Source: Mesorhizobium erdmanii USDA 3471 (lineage in GTDB: Bacteria > Pseudomonadota > Alphaproteobacteria > Rhizobiales > Rhizobiaceae). Taken from it: DNA of 64,000 nt. Below, piece by piece: positions 41,131 through 50,843 of the stretch. The stretch's first letter is position 1; each line of letters opens with the position of its first letter. Where the stretch lies: positions 476,176-540,175 of the forward strand of contig NZ_AXAE01000005.1 in assembly GCF_000472705.1 (NCBI RefSeq). Reading direction: 5' to 3'. A program made the translations under genes and the position numbers. Below the pieces are notes generated by a model. It was not told the DNA's origin and did not search any database. It was given only the letters and a program-made list of their open reading frames with translations.

Positions 41131-44100
41131 TCACTTTTTGGCGATTTGCTTTTTCACCAGATCGATCTTCTGGTTGGTAAGCGGGATGGGAATGGTGAAG
41201 CCGGCTTCGGTAAAGCCCTGCTTGGCGTTCTCGAAGAATTCGATGGCCTTGAGATATTCGGCCTTGCCGCCGCCATAGTTGGCGCGGTTCCAGTGGATGT
41301 CGCCAAGATTGTTCTGTTCGAAGGCCCACTGCATGGGTTGGCTTTCCCTGGTGAACACTTTCAGCGTCGCCGTGAAAGCCGCCTCGGCCTCGTCGAGATA
41401 TTTGCCTGTCCTTTCGATGTTGCCGAGGTTGAGCAGGCTCATGCCGATGCCGTTCTGGGCATTGGCCCAATCTATGGGCGCGGTTTCCATGGTTAGCACT
41501 TCGAGGGCGGCCCGCCGCGCCGCGATCGACGCTTGTAAGGTTTTCGGATCGGCATTGCTCATGCTAAGCCAGTGCAGCGTCGACCCGAGACCGGCCTGGG
41601 CCAGCGCCCATTGCCGTGGATTCGTCTCGCGCTTGTACTCGCGCAACGCATTGCCGTAGGCATTAACTGCCTCGCTGTAGCGCTCAGGCTTGTCCGTCAC
41701 GCCGCCAAGCAATTGCAGCGTGTTGCCGAGATTGTAATAGCTCATCGCCCAATCCTGCGGGAATTTCCGCCTCACATAGACCTGCCGGGCTGCCTGGAAG
41801 GCCTCGGCCGACTGTTCCAGCTGGGCCGCGTCACGGGTCCGCTGGCCAAGCGTCTGATAGATCGAGCCAAGATTGTTCTGCGCGGACGCCCAATCCATCG
41901 GGAAACGCTGCCGGGTAAACACCGTCAGCGCATCGTCATAGGCCGTGGCTGCCTCTTCAAGCGAGCTTGTGCCCATGTCAAAGCGCGCAACGCCGCTCAG
42001 CGCGTTGCCGAGGTTGAGCCGGCTGGTCGCCCACGAGACCGGGAAGGTCTCGCGGGTTCGCACTTTCAGCGCGGCGCGGAAAGCGTCGGCAGCCTCGTTG
42101 ATCTTGGCCTTGTCGTTGAGCTGGATGCCAAGCGTGACCAGCGTGTTGCCGAGATTGTTCTCGACCATCGCCCATTCCACGGGCGCTTTCTCGCGCGTGT
42201 ATTCCTCCAGCGCCAGCCGGTAGGCGGCTTCCGCGTCCTTCAGGTGCTCGCCGGCTGGGTCGCGCTGGGAAAGGGCATAGAGCGCCAGGCCAAGATTGTT
42301 CTGCGAGGCGGCCCAGTCGAGCGGCAGCTTGTCGCGCGGGCGCTTTTCCAATGTGGCACGCATCGCAGCCACCGCGTCGTTGAGCCGTTTCGGGTCGCTC
42401 TCTCGTTCGCCGATCTTCAAGAGCACGTTGGCCAGGTTGTTCTGCGCTGCCGCCCAGTTGCGGTCGTCCTTCTCGCGTTCGAAGACGACGAGCGAATCGC
42501 TTAAAATCCGGGCTGCCTCTTCGAGATGCGCGGTTTCGGTCTCGCGCTCGCCGATAGTCTGCAGCACCACCGCCATGTTGTTGCGGGTGATGGCCCAATC
42601 CCGGTTCTGCTCGCCATTGGGGATGAAATTCAGGATGACGCGATAGGCTTCGATCGCGTGCTGGAGCGCATCCAGATCACCGGTGGCGTAGCCGTGGGAG
42701 TTGAGCGCCTCGGCTTCCTGGTTCTTGTAATTCCAGCGCAGCTTGTCGTCCCATTTCTCAACCAGCGAGAATGCCTTGGCGTAATCGTTGGCCGCGGATT
42801 TATAGTCGAAGACCAGTGCGGCGGCATCGGCGCGCTTGGCATAGATGGCGGCGTCGGCGATGCGCTTCTGCCTGATCAACTCCTCGGTCTCGTCAACGGC
42901 ACCGCTGTTCTGCTCGACCCTGCCAACCGCATCGTCGAGGAATTTACGCGCCGCCACCATGGCGCCCTGGCCGATAGCCTTGTCGGCGGATGCGACGAGG
43001 CGCTTGATTTCGGGGTCGTCGGTGCGCAGCGCCGCACGCTCCGACATCATCTTCTTCAGGCGTTCGGCCTGGGCGTCGAGCACCTTTTGCAAGTCGGTCG
43101 GGTCTTCGGGGATCTTGTCCGTGCCGAGGGCTCTCAGCACGCCATAGAGCGCGTCGAGCGGCACGCCATCCTGCAGCGAGGCCATTTCCACCTGCGCCCG
43201 CTGGGGATCAGGCAGGTCGGAGATCGTCAGCAGCAATTGCCGCCTCTCGCCGGTGATCAAGCCGTCGTCGCCGGTCGGCTCCGGCGGTGCCACGCCGAAA
43301 TAAAGCAGCCGGCGCAAGCTTTCATTGACCCAGGGGCGCTGCCTGGCCTTGGTGTCGAGATAGACCTCTTCGGTCACCATGCGCATCACCAAGCCGAACT
43401 CCGTGCCTTTCATGGCCGCTAGGTGGCGCAGCAGCGCGGCGGCGTACGGGCTGTTTTCACCGGCCGCGCCATCCAGTGCCGGGCGCCCCGGTTCGGCGGC
43501 GAAGCCGACCACCGAGCCCAGGCTCGCGTCGGTCGCCGGTGTGTTGCCAAGTGCCTTGGCGCCACGCACAGGTTCCAGGCCGCCGGCGCCGATCGGTTCG
43601 GCCGAGGCGGTCGGAGCGCGCCGCACCACGGCATCCGGCGGGAACGGATTGGTACGGCAGGCATCGAGCAGCATGATCGTCACCGGAACTGTCTTCTTCA
43701 ACTCGTCCATGACGGAGGACATCGGCACCAGGGCCTGGCCCGCGTCCTTGAGCGACGAGACATCGGCATCGACGGGAACCAGATAGTTCTCGCCGCCGGC
43801 TTCGATGCCATGGCCGGAGTAATAGATGAAGGCGACGTCGGCGCCCTCGGCATCCTCGACGAAACGTTCGAGGTCGCGCTTCAGCTTGGCGGCATCGCGA
43901 TCGGTGACGTTGCGGGCGTCGAAGCCGAGGTCTGTCAGCATCTTGGCCATGTCGCGCGCGTCGTTGGCCGGATTGGGCAGGGCGGCGATATGCAGGTAAT
44001 TTGACTGGCCGATGATCAGCGCCACGCCCTTGAGACTTTTCGTCTCGGCAAGTGCAAGCGCCGTTGCGGCAAGACAAAACAGCGCGGCGATGAGAGCCAC

Positions 44101-44151
44101 GAGCCACGCCTGTCTGAAAATATACTGTCTCGAAGCTTCGACAAAATCCAT
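41131..44151 (-). CDS. Caspase-like peptidase (C14) with long TPR-like array
   Basis: A 1006-residue protein. After an N-terminal signal or anchor (about 14-36) comes a caspase-type p20 domain (40-290). The dyad His114 lies in YYSGHG and Cys165 in LLDACRTNPF, followed by a p10-like part. Residues about 370-1000 form a long array of TPR/Sel1-like repeats, each near NNLGN...L. Bacterial orthocaspases cut after Arg or Lys; a membrane or periplasmic site is suggested by the leader. Several repeat units end in WAxxQNNLG, giving an array of about a dozen. The target is unknown. Confidence 0.82.
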   Translation of the reverse strand: MDFVEASRQYIFRQAWLVALIAALFCLAATALALAETKSLKGVALIIGQSNYLHIAALPNPANDARDMAKMLTDLGFDARNVTDRDAAKLKRDLERFVEDAEGADVAFIYYSGHGIEAGGENYLVPVDADVSSLKDAGQALVPMSSVMDELKKTVPVTIMLLDACRTNPFPPDAVVRRAPTASAEPIGAGGLEPVRGAKALGNTPATDASLGSVVGFAAEPGRPALDGAAGENSPYAAALLRHLAAMKGTEFGLVMRMVTEEVYLDTKARQRPWVNESLRRLLYFGVAPPEPTGDDGLITGERRQLLLTISDLPDPQRAQVEMASLQDGVPLDALYGVLRALGTDKIPEDPTDLQKVLDAQAERLKKMMSERAALRTDDPEIKRLVASADKAIGQGAMVAARKFLDDAVGRVEQNSGAVDETEELIRQKRIADAAIYAKRADAAALVFDYKSAANDYAKAFSLVEKWDDKLRWNYKNQEAEALNSHGYATGDLDALQHAIEAYRVILNFIPNGEQNRDWAITRNNMAVVLQTIGERETETAHLEEAARILSDSLVVFEREKDDRNWAAAQNNLANVLLKIGERESDPKRLNDAVAAMRATLEKRPRDKLPLDWAASQNNLGLALYALSQRDPAGEHLKDAEAAYRLALEEYTREKAPVEWAMVENNLGNTLVTLGIQLNDKAKINEAADAFRAALKVRTRETFPVSWATSRLNLGNALSGVARFDMGTSSLEEAATAYDDALTVFTRQRFPMDWASAQNNLGSIYQTLGQRTRDAAQLEQSAEAFQAARQVYVRRKFPQDWAMSYYNLGNTLQLLGGVTDKPERYSEAVNAYGNALREYKRETNPRQWALAQAGLGSTLHWLSMSNADPKTLQASIAARRAALEVLTMETAPIDWANAQNGIGMSLLNLGNIERTGKYLDEAEAAFTATLKVFTRESQPMQWAFEQNNLGDIHWNRANYGGGKAEYLKAIEFFENAKQGFTEAGFTIPIPLTNQKIDLVKKQIAKK

Positions 44152-44297
44152 TTGCCGCTTCTGTCCGCGCTGATGATCCCAAGCTCTATAGCCCTGTCAC
44201 GTGACCGTGATCAAATTCAGGCGACTGTTCAACTGCGCGAGTGCGTTTGAAGAGCTCGGCGATTGCACTGCAATCTGGGCTCGCCTATCCCTGAAAG

Positions 44298-45248
44298 ATG
44301 TCTCCGCTCACAGAAACGGTCCTGTTTGTCTTCAGTCTTGTCGGGCTCGGCTATCTCGCCGGACTCACGGGTTATTTGAAGCCGGCGAGTGGCGAGGGGA
44401 TATCGGACTTCGCGGTTTCGGTGGCGATGCCGCTGCTGTTGTTCCAGACGATGGTGAACTCCGACTTCCACGGCGTGGCGCCTTGGCCGCTGTGGGGGGC
44501 GTATTTCACGGCGGTGGCGATCACCTGGGCCGCCGGCCATGTCGTCACCACGCGGGTCTTCGGGCGCGACGCACGCGCCGGTGTCGTCGGCGGTGTCTCG
44601 TCGGCCTATTCCAATGTCGTGTTGCTCGGCGCTCCCTTCATTCTGGGCGTATTCGGCCCGAGCGGCTTCGAAGTGCTGTCGCTGCTCGTCTCCGTGCATC
44701 TGCCGATCATGATGATGGCCTCGATCGTGCTGTTCGAGACGTTCGGCCGCGGCGGTGGCGAGCACGTGCATCCACTTCGGGTGCTGCGCAGTTTCCTGCG
44801 GCGGCTTTTCCTCAACCCGCTGATCATCGGCATTCTGCTGGGGTTGGCATGGCGGCTCAGCGGCGTGCCGCTGCCCGATCTCGTCATGCGGCTGGTCGAT
44901 GCGCTTGCCGAGACGGCAGGGCCGGTGGCGCTATTTGCCATGGGGCTCAGCCTGCGCCGCTTCGGGATATCGGGGAATGTGCGGCCGGCGCTGGCGCTTT
45001 CGGCGCTGAAGCTGTTCCTGATGCCGGCGCTGGTTCTCGCCTTCGTCTGGTTGCTCGGCCTGCCGCCGATGACCGCCAAGGTGGCGGTCGTGGTGGCGGC
45101 GCTGCCATCCGGCATCAATTCCTATCTCATCGCCGTGCAGTTCAACACCGGCCAAGCGCTAGCATCGAACCAGATGACCATCGCCACGGCCTGCGCCGCC
45201 ATCACCACCGCCTTCTGGCTGACGGTGGTGGTCCATGTCTTTGGGTAG
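44298..45248 (+). CDS. AEC family (auxin efflux carrier-like) transporter
   Basis: A 316-residue membrane protein with about ten hydrophobic spans in two halves, each ending in the family's conserved crossing segments: SSAYSNVVLLGAPF in the first and AALPSGINSYLIA in the second. AEC proteins export or exchange small organic anions such as malonate, malate or auxin-like acids. It is divergent from the caspase-like gene. An AT-rich stretch with an ATTAA/TTAAT dyad at 45278-45295 lies downstream, before the aldehyde dehydrogenase gene. Confidence 0.82.
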   Translation: MSPLTETVLFVFSLVGLGYLAGLTGYLKPASGEGISDFAVSVAMPLLLFQTMVNSDFHGVAPWPLWGAYFTAVAITWAAGHVVTTRVFGRDARAGVVGGVSSAYSNVVLLGAPFILGVFGPSGFEVLSLLVSVHLPIMMMASIVLFETFGRGGGEHVHPLRVLRSFLRRLFLNPLIIGILLGLAWRLSGVPLPDLVMRLVDALAETAGPVALFAMGLSLRRFGISGNVRPALALSALKLFLMPALVLAFVWLLGLPPMTAKVAVVVAALPSGINSYLIAVQFNTGQALASNQMTIATACAAITTAFWLTVVVHVFG

Positions 45249-45463
45249 GTCCGGCCTGGGGCAGATTTGGCCTAAATATTAATTTACATGTTAATTTTTC
45301 TCGCGCTCGGCTGGACTAAAGCCTATATGCCATCTTGCAATTGCTTGCGGGGCTTGCCCTAGGTAAAGAGCAGTGGCTCCGGCGTGCCGGCCTCAAGTCA
45401 TCGGACACGCTCACCGAAGAATTCACAGACCGGCCCGTCAGCGCGCCGAACGGAGGATAGACC

Positions 45464-46921
45464 ATGCTTCAGAAAACCAGCCATTTCATGCGGCAGGCCA
45501 ATCTCATCAACGGCGAATGGGTTCAGGCCGACAGCGGCCAGACGGTCGACGTCAACAACCCGGCCACCGGCCTCAAGATCGGCACGGTGCCGAAATCGGG
45601 CAAGGCCGAGACGCGCCGCGCCATCGAAGCGGCCAGCGAAGCTTTCAAGACCTGGCGCAAGACCACCGCGCTCGAGCGCTCGAAGCTCTTGCGCAAGCTG
45701 CATGACGCGATGATGGACAATCAGGACGTGCTGGCCGAACTCTTGACCATCGAGCAGGGCAAGTCGCTGTTCGAATCGAAGGGTGAGATCGGCTCGGCCG
45801 CGGCCTACATCCTTTGGTTCGCCGAAGAAGGCCGCCGCACTTATGGCGACGTCGTGCCGTCGCCATGGGCGGACCGCCGCATTCTGGTGACCAAGGAGCC
45901 GGTCGGCGTCATCGCCGCGATCACGCCATGGAATTTCCCATCCTCGATGCTGGCCCGCAAGCTCGGCCCAGCACTCGCCGCCGGCTGCACCGCGGTCGTC
46001 AAGCCGGCCTCGCAAACACCCTATTCGGGTCTTGCCTGGGGGGCGCTTGCCGAGGAAGTCGGCTTCCCCAAGGGTGTCGTCAACATCCTGACCGGTTCGG
46101 CCAGCGAGATCGGCGACGAAATCTGCGCCAACCCGCTGATATCGAAGATCACCTTCACCGGCTCGACCGAGATCGGCAAGATGCTGATCCAGAAGTCGGC
46201 CGTCACGGTCAAGAAGGTGTCGATGGAACTCGGCGGCAATGCGCCGTTCATCGTCTTCGACGACGCCGACATCGATCGCGCCGTCACCGGCGCCATCACC
46301 GCCAAGTACCGCAATTCCGGCCAGACCTGCGTCTGTACCAACCGCTTCCTCGTTCAGGCAGGAGTCTACGACAAGTTTGTCGAGAAGCTCGTCGCCGCCA
46401 GCAACGCGCTGAAGGTTGGCTCCGGCCTCGAGGAAGGGGTGCAGCAGGGACCGCTGATCGACGAGAAGGCTGTCGAGAAGGTCGAGGAGTTCATCGCCGA
46501 CGCGACGTCGAAGGGTGGCAAGGTCGTAGCCGGCGGCAAGCGCCATGCGCTCGGCGGTTCATTCTTCCAGCCGACCGTCATTGCCAATGCGACGTCCAAG
46601 ATGCGCTTCATGAAGGAAGAGATCTTTGGCCCGATCGCCCCGGTGTTCAAGTTCGAGACCGAAGAGGAAGCCATCGCGCTCGCCAACGATACCGAATTCG
46701 GCCTCGCCGCTTATTTTTATACTGGCGATCTCGGCCGCGCGTTCCGCATCATGGAAGGGCTGAAATACGGCATGGTCGGCGTCAATGAAGGCCTCATCAC
46801 CACGCCCGAAGCGCCGTTCGGCGGCGTCAAGGAATCGGGCCTGGGCAAGGAAGGCGGGCATCAGGGCATCGAGGATTATCTCGATACCAAATATGTGTGC
46901 ATCGGCGGCCTCGGCCTCTGA
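45464..46921 (+). CDS. gabD: Succinate-semialdehyde dehydrogenase family protein
   Basis: A 485-residue aldehyde dehydrogenase. The catalytic Cys289 lies in SGQTCVCTNR and the general base Glu255 in MELGGNAPF; the NAD(P) site includes FTGSTEIGK. The double-Cys context (TCVC) is the pattern of GabD-type enzymes, which oxidise succinate semialdehyde to succinate in GABA breakdown. The ATG at 45464 follows GGAGG at seven bases. The class III aminotransferase at 15802 could supply its substrate. Related aldehydes cannot be excluded. Confidence 0.85.
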   Translation: MLQKTSHFMRQANLINGEWVQADSGQTVDVNNPATGLKIGTVPKSGKAETRRAIEAASEAFKTWRKTTALERSKLLRKLHDAMMDNQDVLAELLTIEQGKSLFESKGEIGSAAAYILWFAEEGRRTYGDVVPSPWADRRILVTKEPVGVIAAITPWNFPSSMLARKLGPALAAGCTAVVKPASQTPYSGLAWGALAEEVGFPKGVVNILTGSASEIGDEICANPLISKITFTGSTEIGKMLIQKSAVTVKKVSMELGGNAPFIVFDDADIDRAVTGAITAKYRNSGQTCVCTNRFLVQAGVYDKFVEKLVAASNALKVGSGLEEGVQQGPLIDEKAVEKVEEFIADATSKGGKVVAGGKRHALGGSFFQPTVIANATSKMRFMKEEIFGPIAPVFKFETEEEAIALANDTEFGLAAYFYTGDLGRAFRIMEGLKYGMVGVNEGLITTPEAPFGGVKESGLGKEGGHQGIEDYLDTKYVCIGGLGL

Positions 46922-47013
46922 TACACTGTCCTTGAGACAGGGAGGCCGCTGGCCTTCCTGTCTTGCGTCGGAGAATCGGCCGAACCCTTCCGGATCAACT
47001 GGCATTTACGGGC

Positions 47014-48036
47014 ATGGCAATGAAGGACGGTGAGGTTTTCGGCACGACGCGGACGGGCGAGCCGGTGCGCCGTTTCACCATCAGGGGCGGCGGTCTCACC
47101 GCCAACATCATCGGGCTGGGCGCCATCATCCAGGATTTACGCCTGACCGGGCACGATGCGCCGCTGGTGCTCGGCTATAACACTCTGGAGGCCTATGAGG
47201 CCGACAACGCCTTCTTCGGCGCGGTGGTCGGCCGCTATGCCAACCGCATCCGCGACGGCCGCTTCACGATCGCCGGTAACCGCTATCAGACCGAGCCGAA
47301 TTTCCTCGACAAACATACGCTGCATGGCGGCTCGCAAGGCTATTCGCACCGGCCATGGACGGTTTCGCTGCACGGCAGGGATTTCGTCACGCTGACGCTG
47401 CACGATCCCGACGGCGCGATGGGCTTCCCGGGCGCGCTCGACGTTACCTGCACTTATCGGCTGAAGATCCCCGGCACGCTCAGCGTCGAGCTGACGGCGA
47501 CTTGCGAGGAGCCGACGCTGTGCAATCTCACCCAGCACTCCTATTTCAACCTCGATGACGGTGGCGTCGCCGACATTCTCGACCACAGGATGATGGTGAA
47601 TGCCGGCGCCTATCTGCCCGTCGACAGCGACATGATCCCGACCGGTGTGGTCAAGCCAGTCGACGGCACACCCTTCGATTTCCGCCAGGCGCGGCCGCTG
47701 CGCATGGAGACCGAGGGTGAACAACTGCCCTACGACCAGAATTTCTGCCTTGCTTCGACGCGCGGGCCGCTGCGGCAAGCAGCATGGACGCAAGGGGCGA
47801 GTTCGGGCGTCGAAATGGAAGTCTGGACCACGGAGCCCGGAGTCCAACTCTACACCGGCCAGTATGTGACGCCGCGCAAGGGGCTGGAAGGTCGGGACTA
47901 TAAGGCATATTCCGGCTTCTGCCTGGAGCCGCAGATTTGGCCCGATGCGCCGAACCGGCCGTATTTTCCGCAAGCCACGCTATGGCCGGGCGCGATCTAC
48001 CATCATGTGACGGAATACCGTTTCCGCCTGCCCTAG
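47014..48036 (+). CDS. galM: Aldose 1-epimerase
   Basis: A 340-residue galactose mutarotase family protein. The catalytic His lies in TQHSYFNL and the Glu in CLEPQIWPDAPN; a second conserved His is in KHTLHGG. It interconverts alpha and beta sugar anomers in the cytosol. The ATG at 47014 is used; a second ATG two codons later is equally possible, and ribosome sites are weak. It is convergent with the sugar kinase gene (12 bases between the stops). Confidence 0.87.
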   Translation: MAMKDGEVFGTTRTGEPVRRFTIRGGGLTANIIGLGAIIQDLRLTGHDAPLVLGYNTLEAYEADNAFFGAVVGRYANRIRDGRFTIAGNRYQTEPNFLDKHTLHGGSQGYSHRPWTVSLHGRDFVTLTLHDPDGAMGFPGALDVTCTYRLKIPGTLSVELTATCEEPTLCNLTQHSYFNLDDGGVADILDHRMMVNAGAYLPVDSDMIPTGVVKPVDGTPFDFRQARPLRMETEGEQLPYDQNFCLASTRGPLRQAAWTQGASSGVEMEVWTTEPGVQLYTGQYVTPRKGLEGRDYKAYSGFCLEPQIWPDAPNRPYFPQATLWPGAIYHHVTEYRFRLP

Positions 48037-48048
48037 GATTGACAGACC

Positions 48049-48969
48049 TCAGCCGTCGAACGCTGCCCGTAGCGTCTGGAATGGCGCCAGTGCGCCACGG
48101 ACCTGCACCACGGCGGCGGCGACACGATGGGCCCGGCGGGCCGCTTCGCGCGGGCCATGGCCGGCAAGTCGCGCCGCGAGATAGCCGCCATTGAAGGAGT
48201 CACCGGCGCCGGTGGTGTCGACGGGGGCAGCCACATGGATCGCCGGCATGTCGTGCTGCATCCCGTTTTCGCAGATCAGAGCCGGCTGTTCGCCGTTCTT
48301 GACGATAATCTCGCCGACCCATTGTCCAAGCCGCTTGGCTGTCGCACGCGGTGTCTTGTCACCAAACAGGATCTGCTCATCGGGGAAGGTCGGCAGCGCG
48401 ATGTCGGTGACGGCAAGCGCTTCGACGATCGCTGCCTGGGCGTCCTCGCCGTTGCGCCAGAGCCGAGGCCGGTAGTTGGGGTCGAAAGCGATCAGCGAGC
48501 CAGCCCCCCGCGCTTCGGCCACGGCGGCCAGCAGTGTTTTGCGCGCGGCATCGTCGAGAATTGCCAAAGTGATTCCGCTAAAGTAGACAAGTGCCTGATT
48601 TTCCAGGTTTTTCGACAATGCCGAGGGATCCGAGGCGAGCTGCCGGGCGGCGGCGTCGCCGCGCCAGTAGGTGAAGGAGCGCTCGGCGCCGGTCAAGGTG
48701 ATCGCATAGAGGCCGGGGCGCGCGCCCGCTATCAGCGGACTGGAACCGATGCCGATGCCGTTTTCGGCGAAGAAGCCGATCTGGTTGTGCGAGAAGGGGT
48801 CGTCGCCGAAGGCCGAGACATAGGTCGCCGGCCGGTCGCCGCTCAATGCGTGCAGCGCCCACAGCGTGTTGAACGTGTCTCCGGCAAAACCCATGCGCCA
48901 GTTCGGGCCGGTCTGACCCGACAGTTCGAGCATGCATTCGCCGATCGATGCGACGCCGTTTCCCGCCAT
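48049..48969 (-). CDS. kdgK: PfkB family sugar kinase (2-keto-3-deoxygluconate kinase likely)
   Basis: A 306-residue ribokinase-family enzyme. The anion-hole and catalytic Asp motif DTTGAGDSFNGGYL is complete, and the N-terminal GECMLELSG and GFAGDTFNTLWAL are characteristic of KDG kinases. It phosphorylates 2-keto-3-deoxygluconate, leading into the Entner-Doudoroff pathway. The ATG at 48969 has GGAGG seven bases upstream. It is divergent from the FixH-like gene. Confidence 0.85.
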   Translation of the reverse strand: MAGNGVASIGECMLELSGQTGPNWRMGFAGDTFNTLWALHALSGDRPATYVSAFGDDPFSHNQIGFFAENGIGIGSSPLIAGARPGLYAITLTGAERSFTYWRGDAAARQLASDPSALSKNLENQALVYFSGITLAILDDAARKTLLAAVAEARGAGSLIAFDPNYRPRLWRNGEDAQAAIVEALAVTDIALPTFPDEQILFGDKTPRATAKRLGQWVGEIIVKNGEQPALICENGMQHDMPAIHVAAPVDTTGAGDSFNGGYLAARLAGHGPREAARRAHRVAAAVVQVRGALAPFQTLRAAFDG

Positions 48970-49075
48970 CTGCAATCCTCCAGTGATTTCGGTGCTGTAG
49001 CTTTTTGCCGACGGCAGCGCCATGCTTGGCAAGCAGGCTTTTTTGCGCCACAGCGTTTTCCCACAGGCTGGCGGG

Positions 49076-49570
49076 ATGCGATCCATCCGGCAGAACGTTG
49101 TCTGCAGAAGAGGAACTGGTTTGGCATCGTTATGGCGTTATCTCTTGGCGGGTCTGGGTCTGGCTGCTCTGCTGGTCGGGGTTCTGGCGGTCGTCTATCT
49201 GACCGCTCCGCAATCGGCGCAGACCGTCGGACCGGATGTCTCGCGAACAAAGAAGACCGACAATGGGCTGTATGTGGCGAGCTTCGTCCCGGAACGCGGC
49301 GTCGTGCTGCAGGGCGAACTGGAATCCTGGCTGCTGACGCTGAAGACAAAGACCGGCGCTTCGGTGGAGCGCGCCGCGATTGCCATCTCAGGCGGCATGC
49401 CGCAACACAATCACGGGCTGCCAACCAGCCCGCAGGTGACCGATTATCTGGGCGAGGGCCGTTACCGCATCGAAGGGGTGAAATTCACCATGAGCGGTTG
49501 GTGGCAATTTCGTTTCGCCATCTCTTCCGGCGCCGGCTCCGACACGGTGCTGTTCAACGTCGTGCTGTGA
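49076..49570 (+). CDS. FixH/YtkA-like membrane-anchored protein
   Basis: About 165 residues. An N-terminal membrane anchor (LLAGLGLAALLVGVLAVVYL) precedes an extracytoplasmic domain of the FixH/YtkA type. The domain shows GGMPQHNHGLPTSP (His/Met-rich, a plausible copper site) and the late MSGWWQFRF with paired tryptophans. An in-frame TTG at 49121 has a better ribosome site (AGAGGA) and would also keep the anchor. It ends eight bases before the peroxidase gene, so the two are coupled. It may be a copper-binding partner or a substrate of that peroxidase. Confidence 0.68.
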   Translation: MRSIRQNVVCRRGTGLASLWRYLLAGLGLAALLVGVLAVVYLTAPQSAQTVGPDVSRTKKTDNGLYVASFVPERGVVLQGELESWLLTLKTKTGASVERAAIAISGGMPQHNHGLPTSPQVTDYLGEGRYRIEGVKFTMSGWWQFRFAISSGAGSDTVLFNVVL

Positions 49571-49577
49571 GCGATCG

Positions 49578-50777
49578 ATGAAGCGCCTTTTCTGCTTTCT
49601 GGCGCTAAGTGTCGCCGTCATCCTTGGCGGCTGCGGCAAACCCGATTTTTCCGACGCCGAGAAGAAGACCATCGCTTCCCTGGCATTGAACACGCTGCCG
49701 TCGCTGAAGCCCGACACGACCAACCGCTTCGCCGATGTGCCGGCCGCCGCGGCCCTAGGCTCGACGCTGTTCTTCGATCTCGGCATGAGCCGCGATGGCA
49801 CGGTGTCGTGCTCGACCTGCCACAAGATCGACCGGCAGTTCCAGGACGACCTGCCGCAAGCGGTGGGCGTCGGCCGCACCAACCGGCGCACCATGCCGCT
49901 GGCGGGCGTGGCACGCGACCCCTGGTTCTTCTGGGACGGTCGCCGCGACAGCCTGTGGGCGCAAGCGCTGACGCCGTTGGAAAACCCGCTGGAGCAGGCG
50001 GGAAACCGCGCCGCCTACGCGCATTATATCAAGGCGCGCTTCGGCGAGCGCTATGAGCGCATTTTCGGGCCTCTGCCCGACTTTTCCGGCATTCCGTTGA
50101 ATGCCAGCCCGCTCGGAAACGATGTCGAAAGGGCTGCCTGGAACGCGATGAACGATGCGCAGCGGGACGCGATCAACCGCGTCTATGCCAATATCGGCAA
50201 GGCGATCGCGGCTTTCGAACGCTCGATCGAGCCTTCGCAGACGCGTTTCGACCGCTTTGCGCTGGATCTCGCCACCGGCGCCGAGCCGAAGGGCGATGCA
50301 GTCTTTACGCGCGAAGAAATCCTCGGGCTGAAGCTGTTCATCGGCAAGGCCAACTGCGTGACCTGCCATAACGGCCCGCGCTTCACCGACAACAGTTTTC
50401 ACAATACCGGCGTGCCGCCCGTCGCGGGTCTGCCGCCGGATCGTGGACGCGTCGATGCCGTGGCTCAAGTTCAGGCTGATCAGTTCAACTGCTTCGGCGC
50501 CTATCGCGACGGCGACGCGAGCGCCTGCGGCGAACTCCGCTTCATGGTCAAGGATGCGCCGCAACTGGTGCGCGCCTACAAGACGCCATCGCTGCGCGCC
50601 GCGGCGACGCGGCCGCCCTACATGCATGCCGGACAGTTTTCGTCGCTCGACGAGGTGGTGGCGCACTATGCCAAGGCAGCGCCAAGCGTGGAGGGGACGT
50701 CAGAAATCCATCCGCTGGAACTGTCGGATCGGGAGCGTGCGGCGCTGGTGGCGTTTTTGAAGACGCTTGCGGAGTAG
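49578..50777 (+). CDS. Diheme cytochrome c peroxidase, MauG/MbnH type, lipoprotein
   Basis: A 399-residue exported protein with a lipobox (ILGGC, Cys19). Heme c sites are CSTCH (78-82) and CVTCH (260-264). The segment WFFWDGRRDSLW, with Trp and Arg near the second heme, is typical of MauG/MbnH-like enzymes as well as bacterial peroxidases. It reduces hydrogen peroxide or oxidises a protein residue through a high-valent diheme state. It is coupled to the FixH/YtkA-like gene, which argues for a dedicated partner protein. It acts in the periplasm. Confidence 0.85.
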   Translation: MKRLFCFLALSVAVILGGCGKPDFSDAEKKTIASLALNTLPSLKPDTTNRFADVPAAAALGSTLFFDLGMSRDGTVSCSTCHKIDRQFQDDLPQAVGVGRTNRRTMPLAGVARDPWFFWDGRRDSLWAQALTPLENPLEQAGNRAAYAHYIKARFGERYERIFGPLPDFSGIPLNASPLGNDVERAAWNAMNDAQRDAINRVYANIGKAIAAFERSIEPSQTRFDRFALDLATGAEPKGDAVFTREEILGLKLFIGKANCVTCHNGPRFTDNSFHNTGVPPVAGLPPDRGRVDAVAQVQADQFNCFGAYRDGDASACGELRFMVKDAPQLVRAYKTPSLRAAATRPPYMHAGQFSSLDEVVAHYAKAAPSVEGTSEIHPLELSDRERAALVAFLKTLAE

Positions 50778-50794
50778 GCTCTGTTTTCTTGTTT

Positions 50795-50843
50795 GACCAT
50801 GATCTCGTCCGAAAACCGGCGTCCACTTTTCGGGATCATGGTC
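50795..50843. repeat. Hairpin repeat variant overlapping the putR end
   Basis: GACCATGATC and GATCATGGTC flank TCCGAAAA/TTTTCGGGA around CCGGCGTCCAC. The nested layout is that of family A with different outer arms. Its right end overlaps the putR stop codon (50842-50844). Confidence 0.65.
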
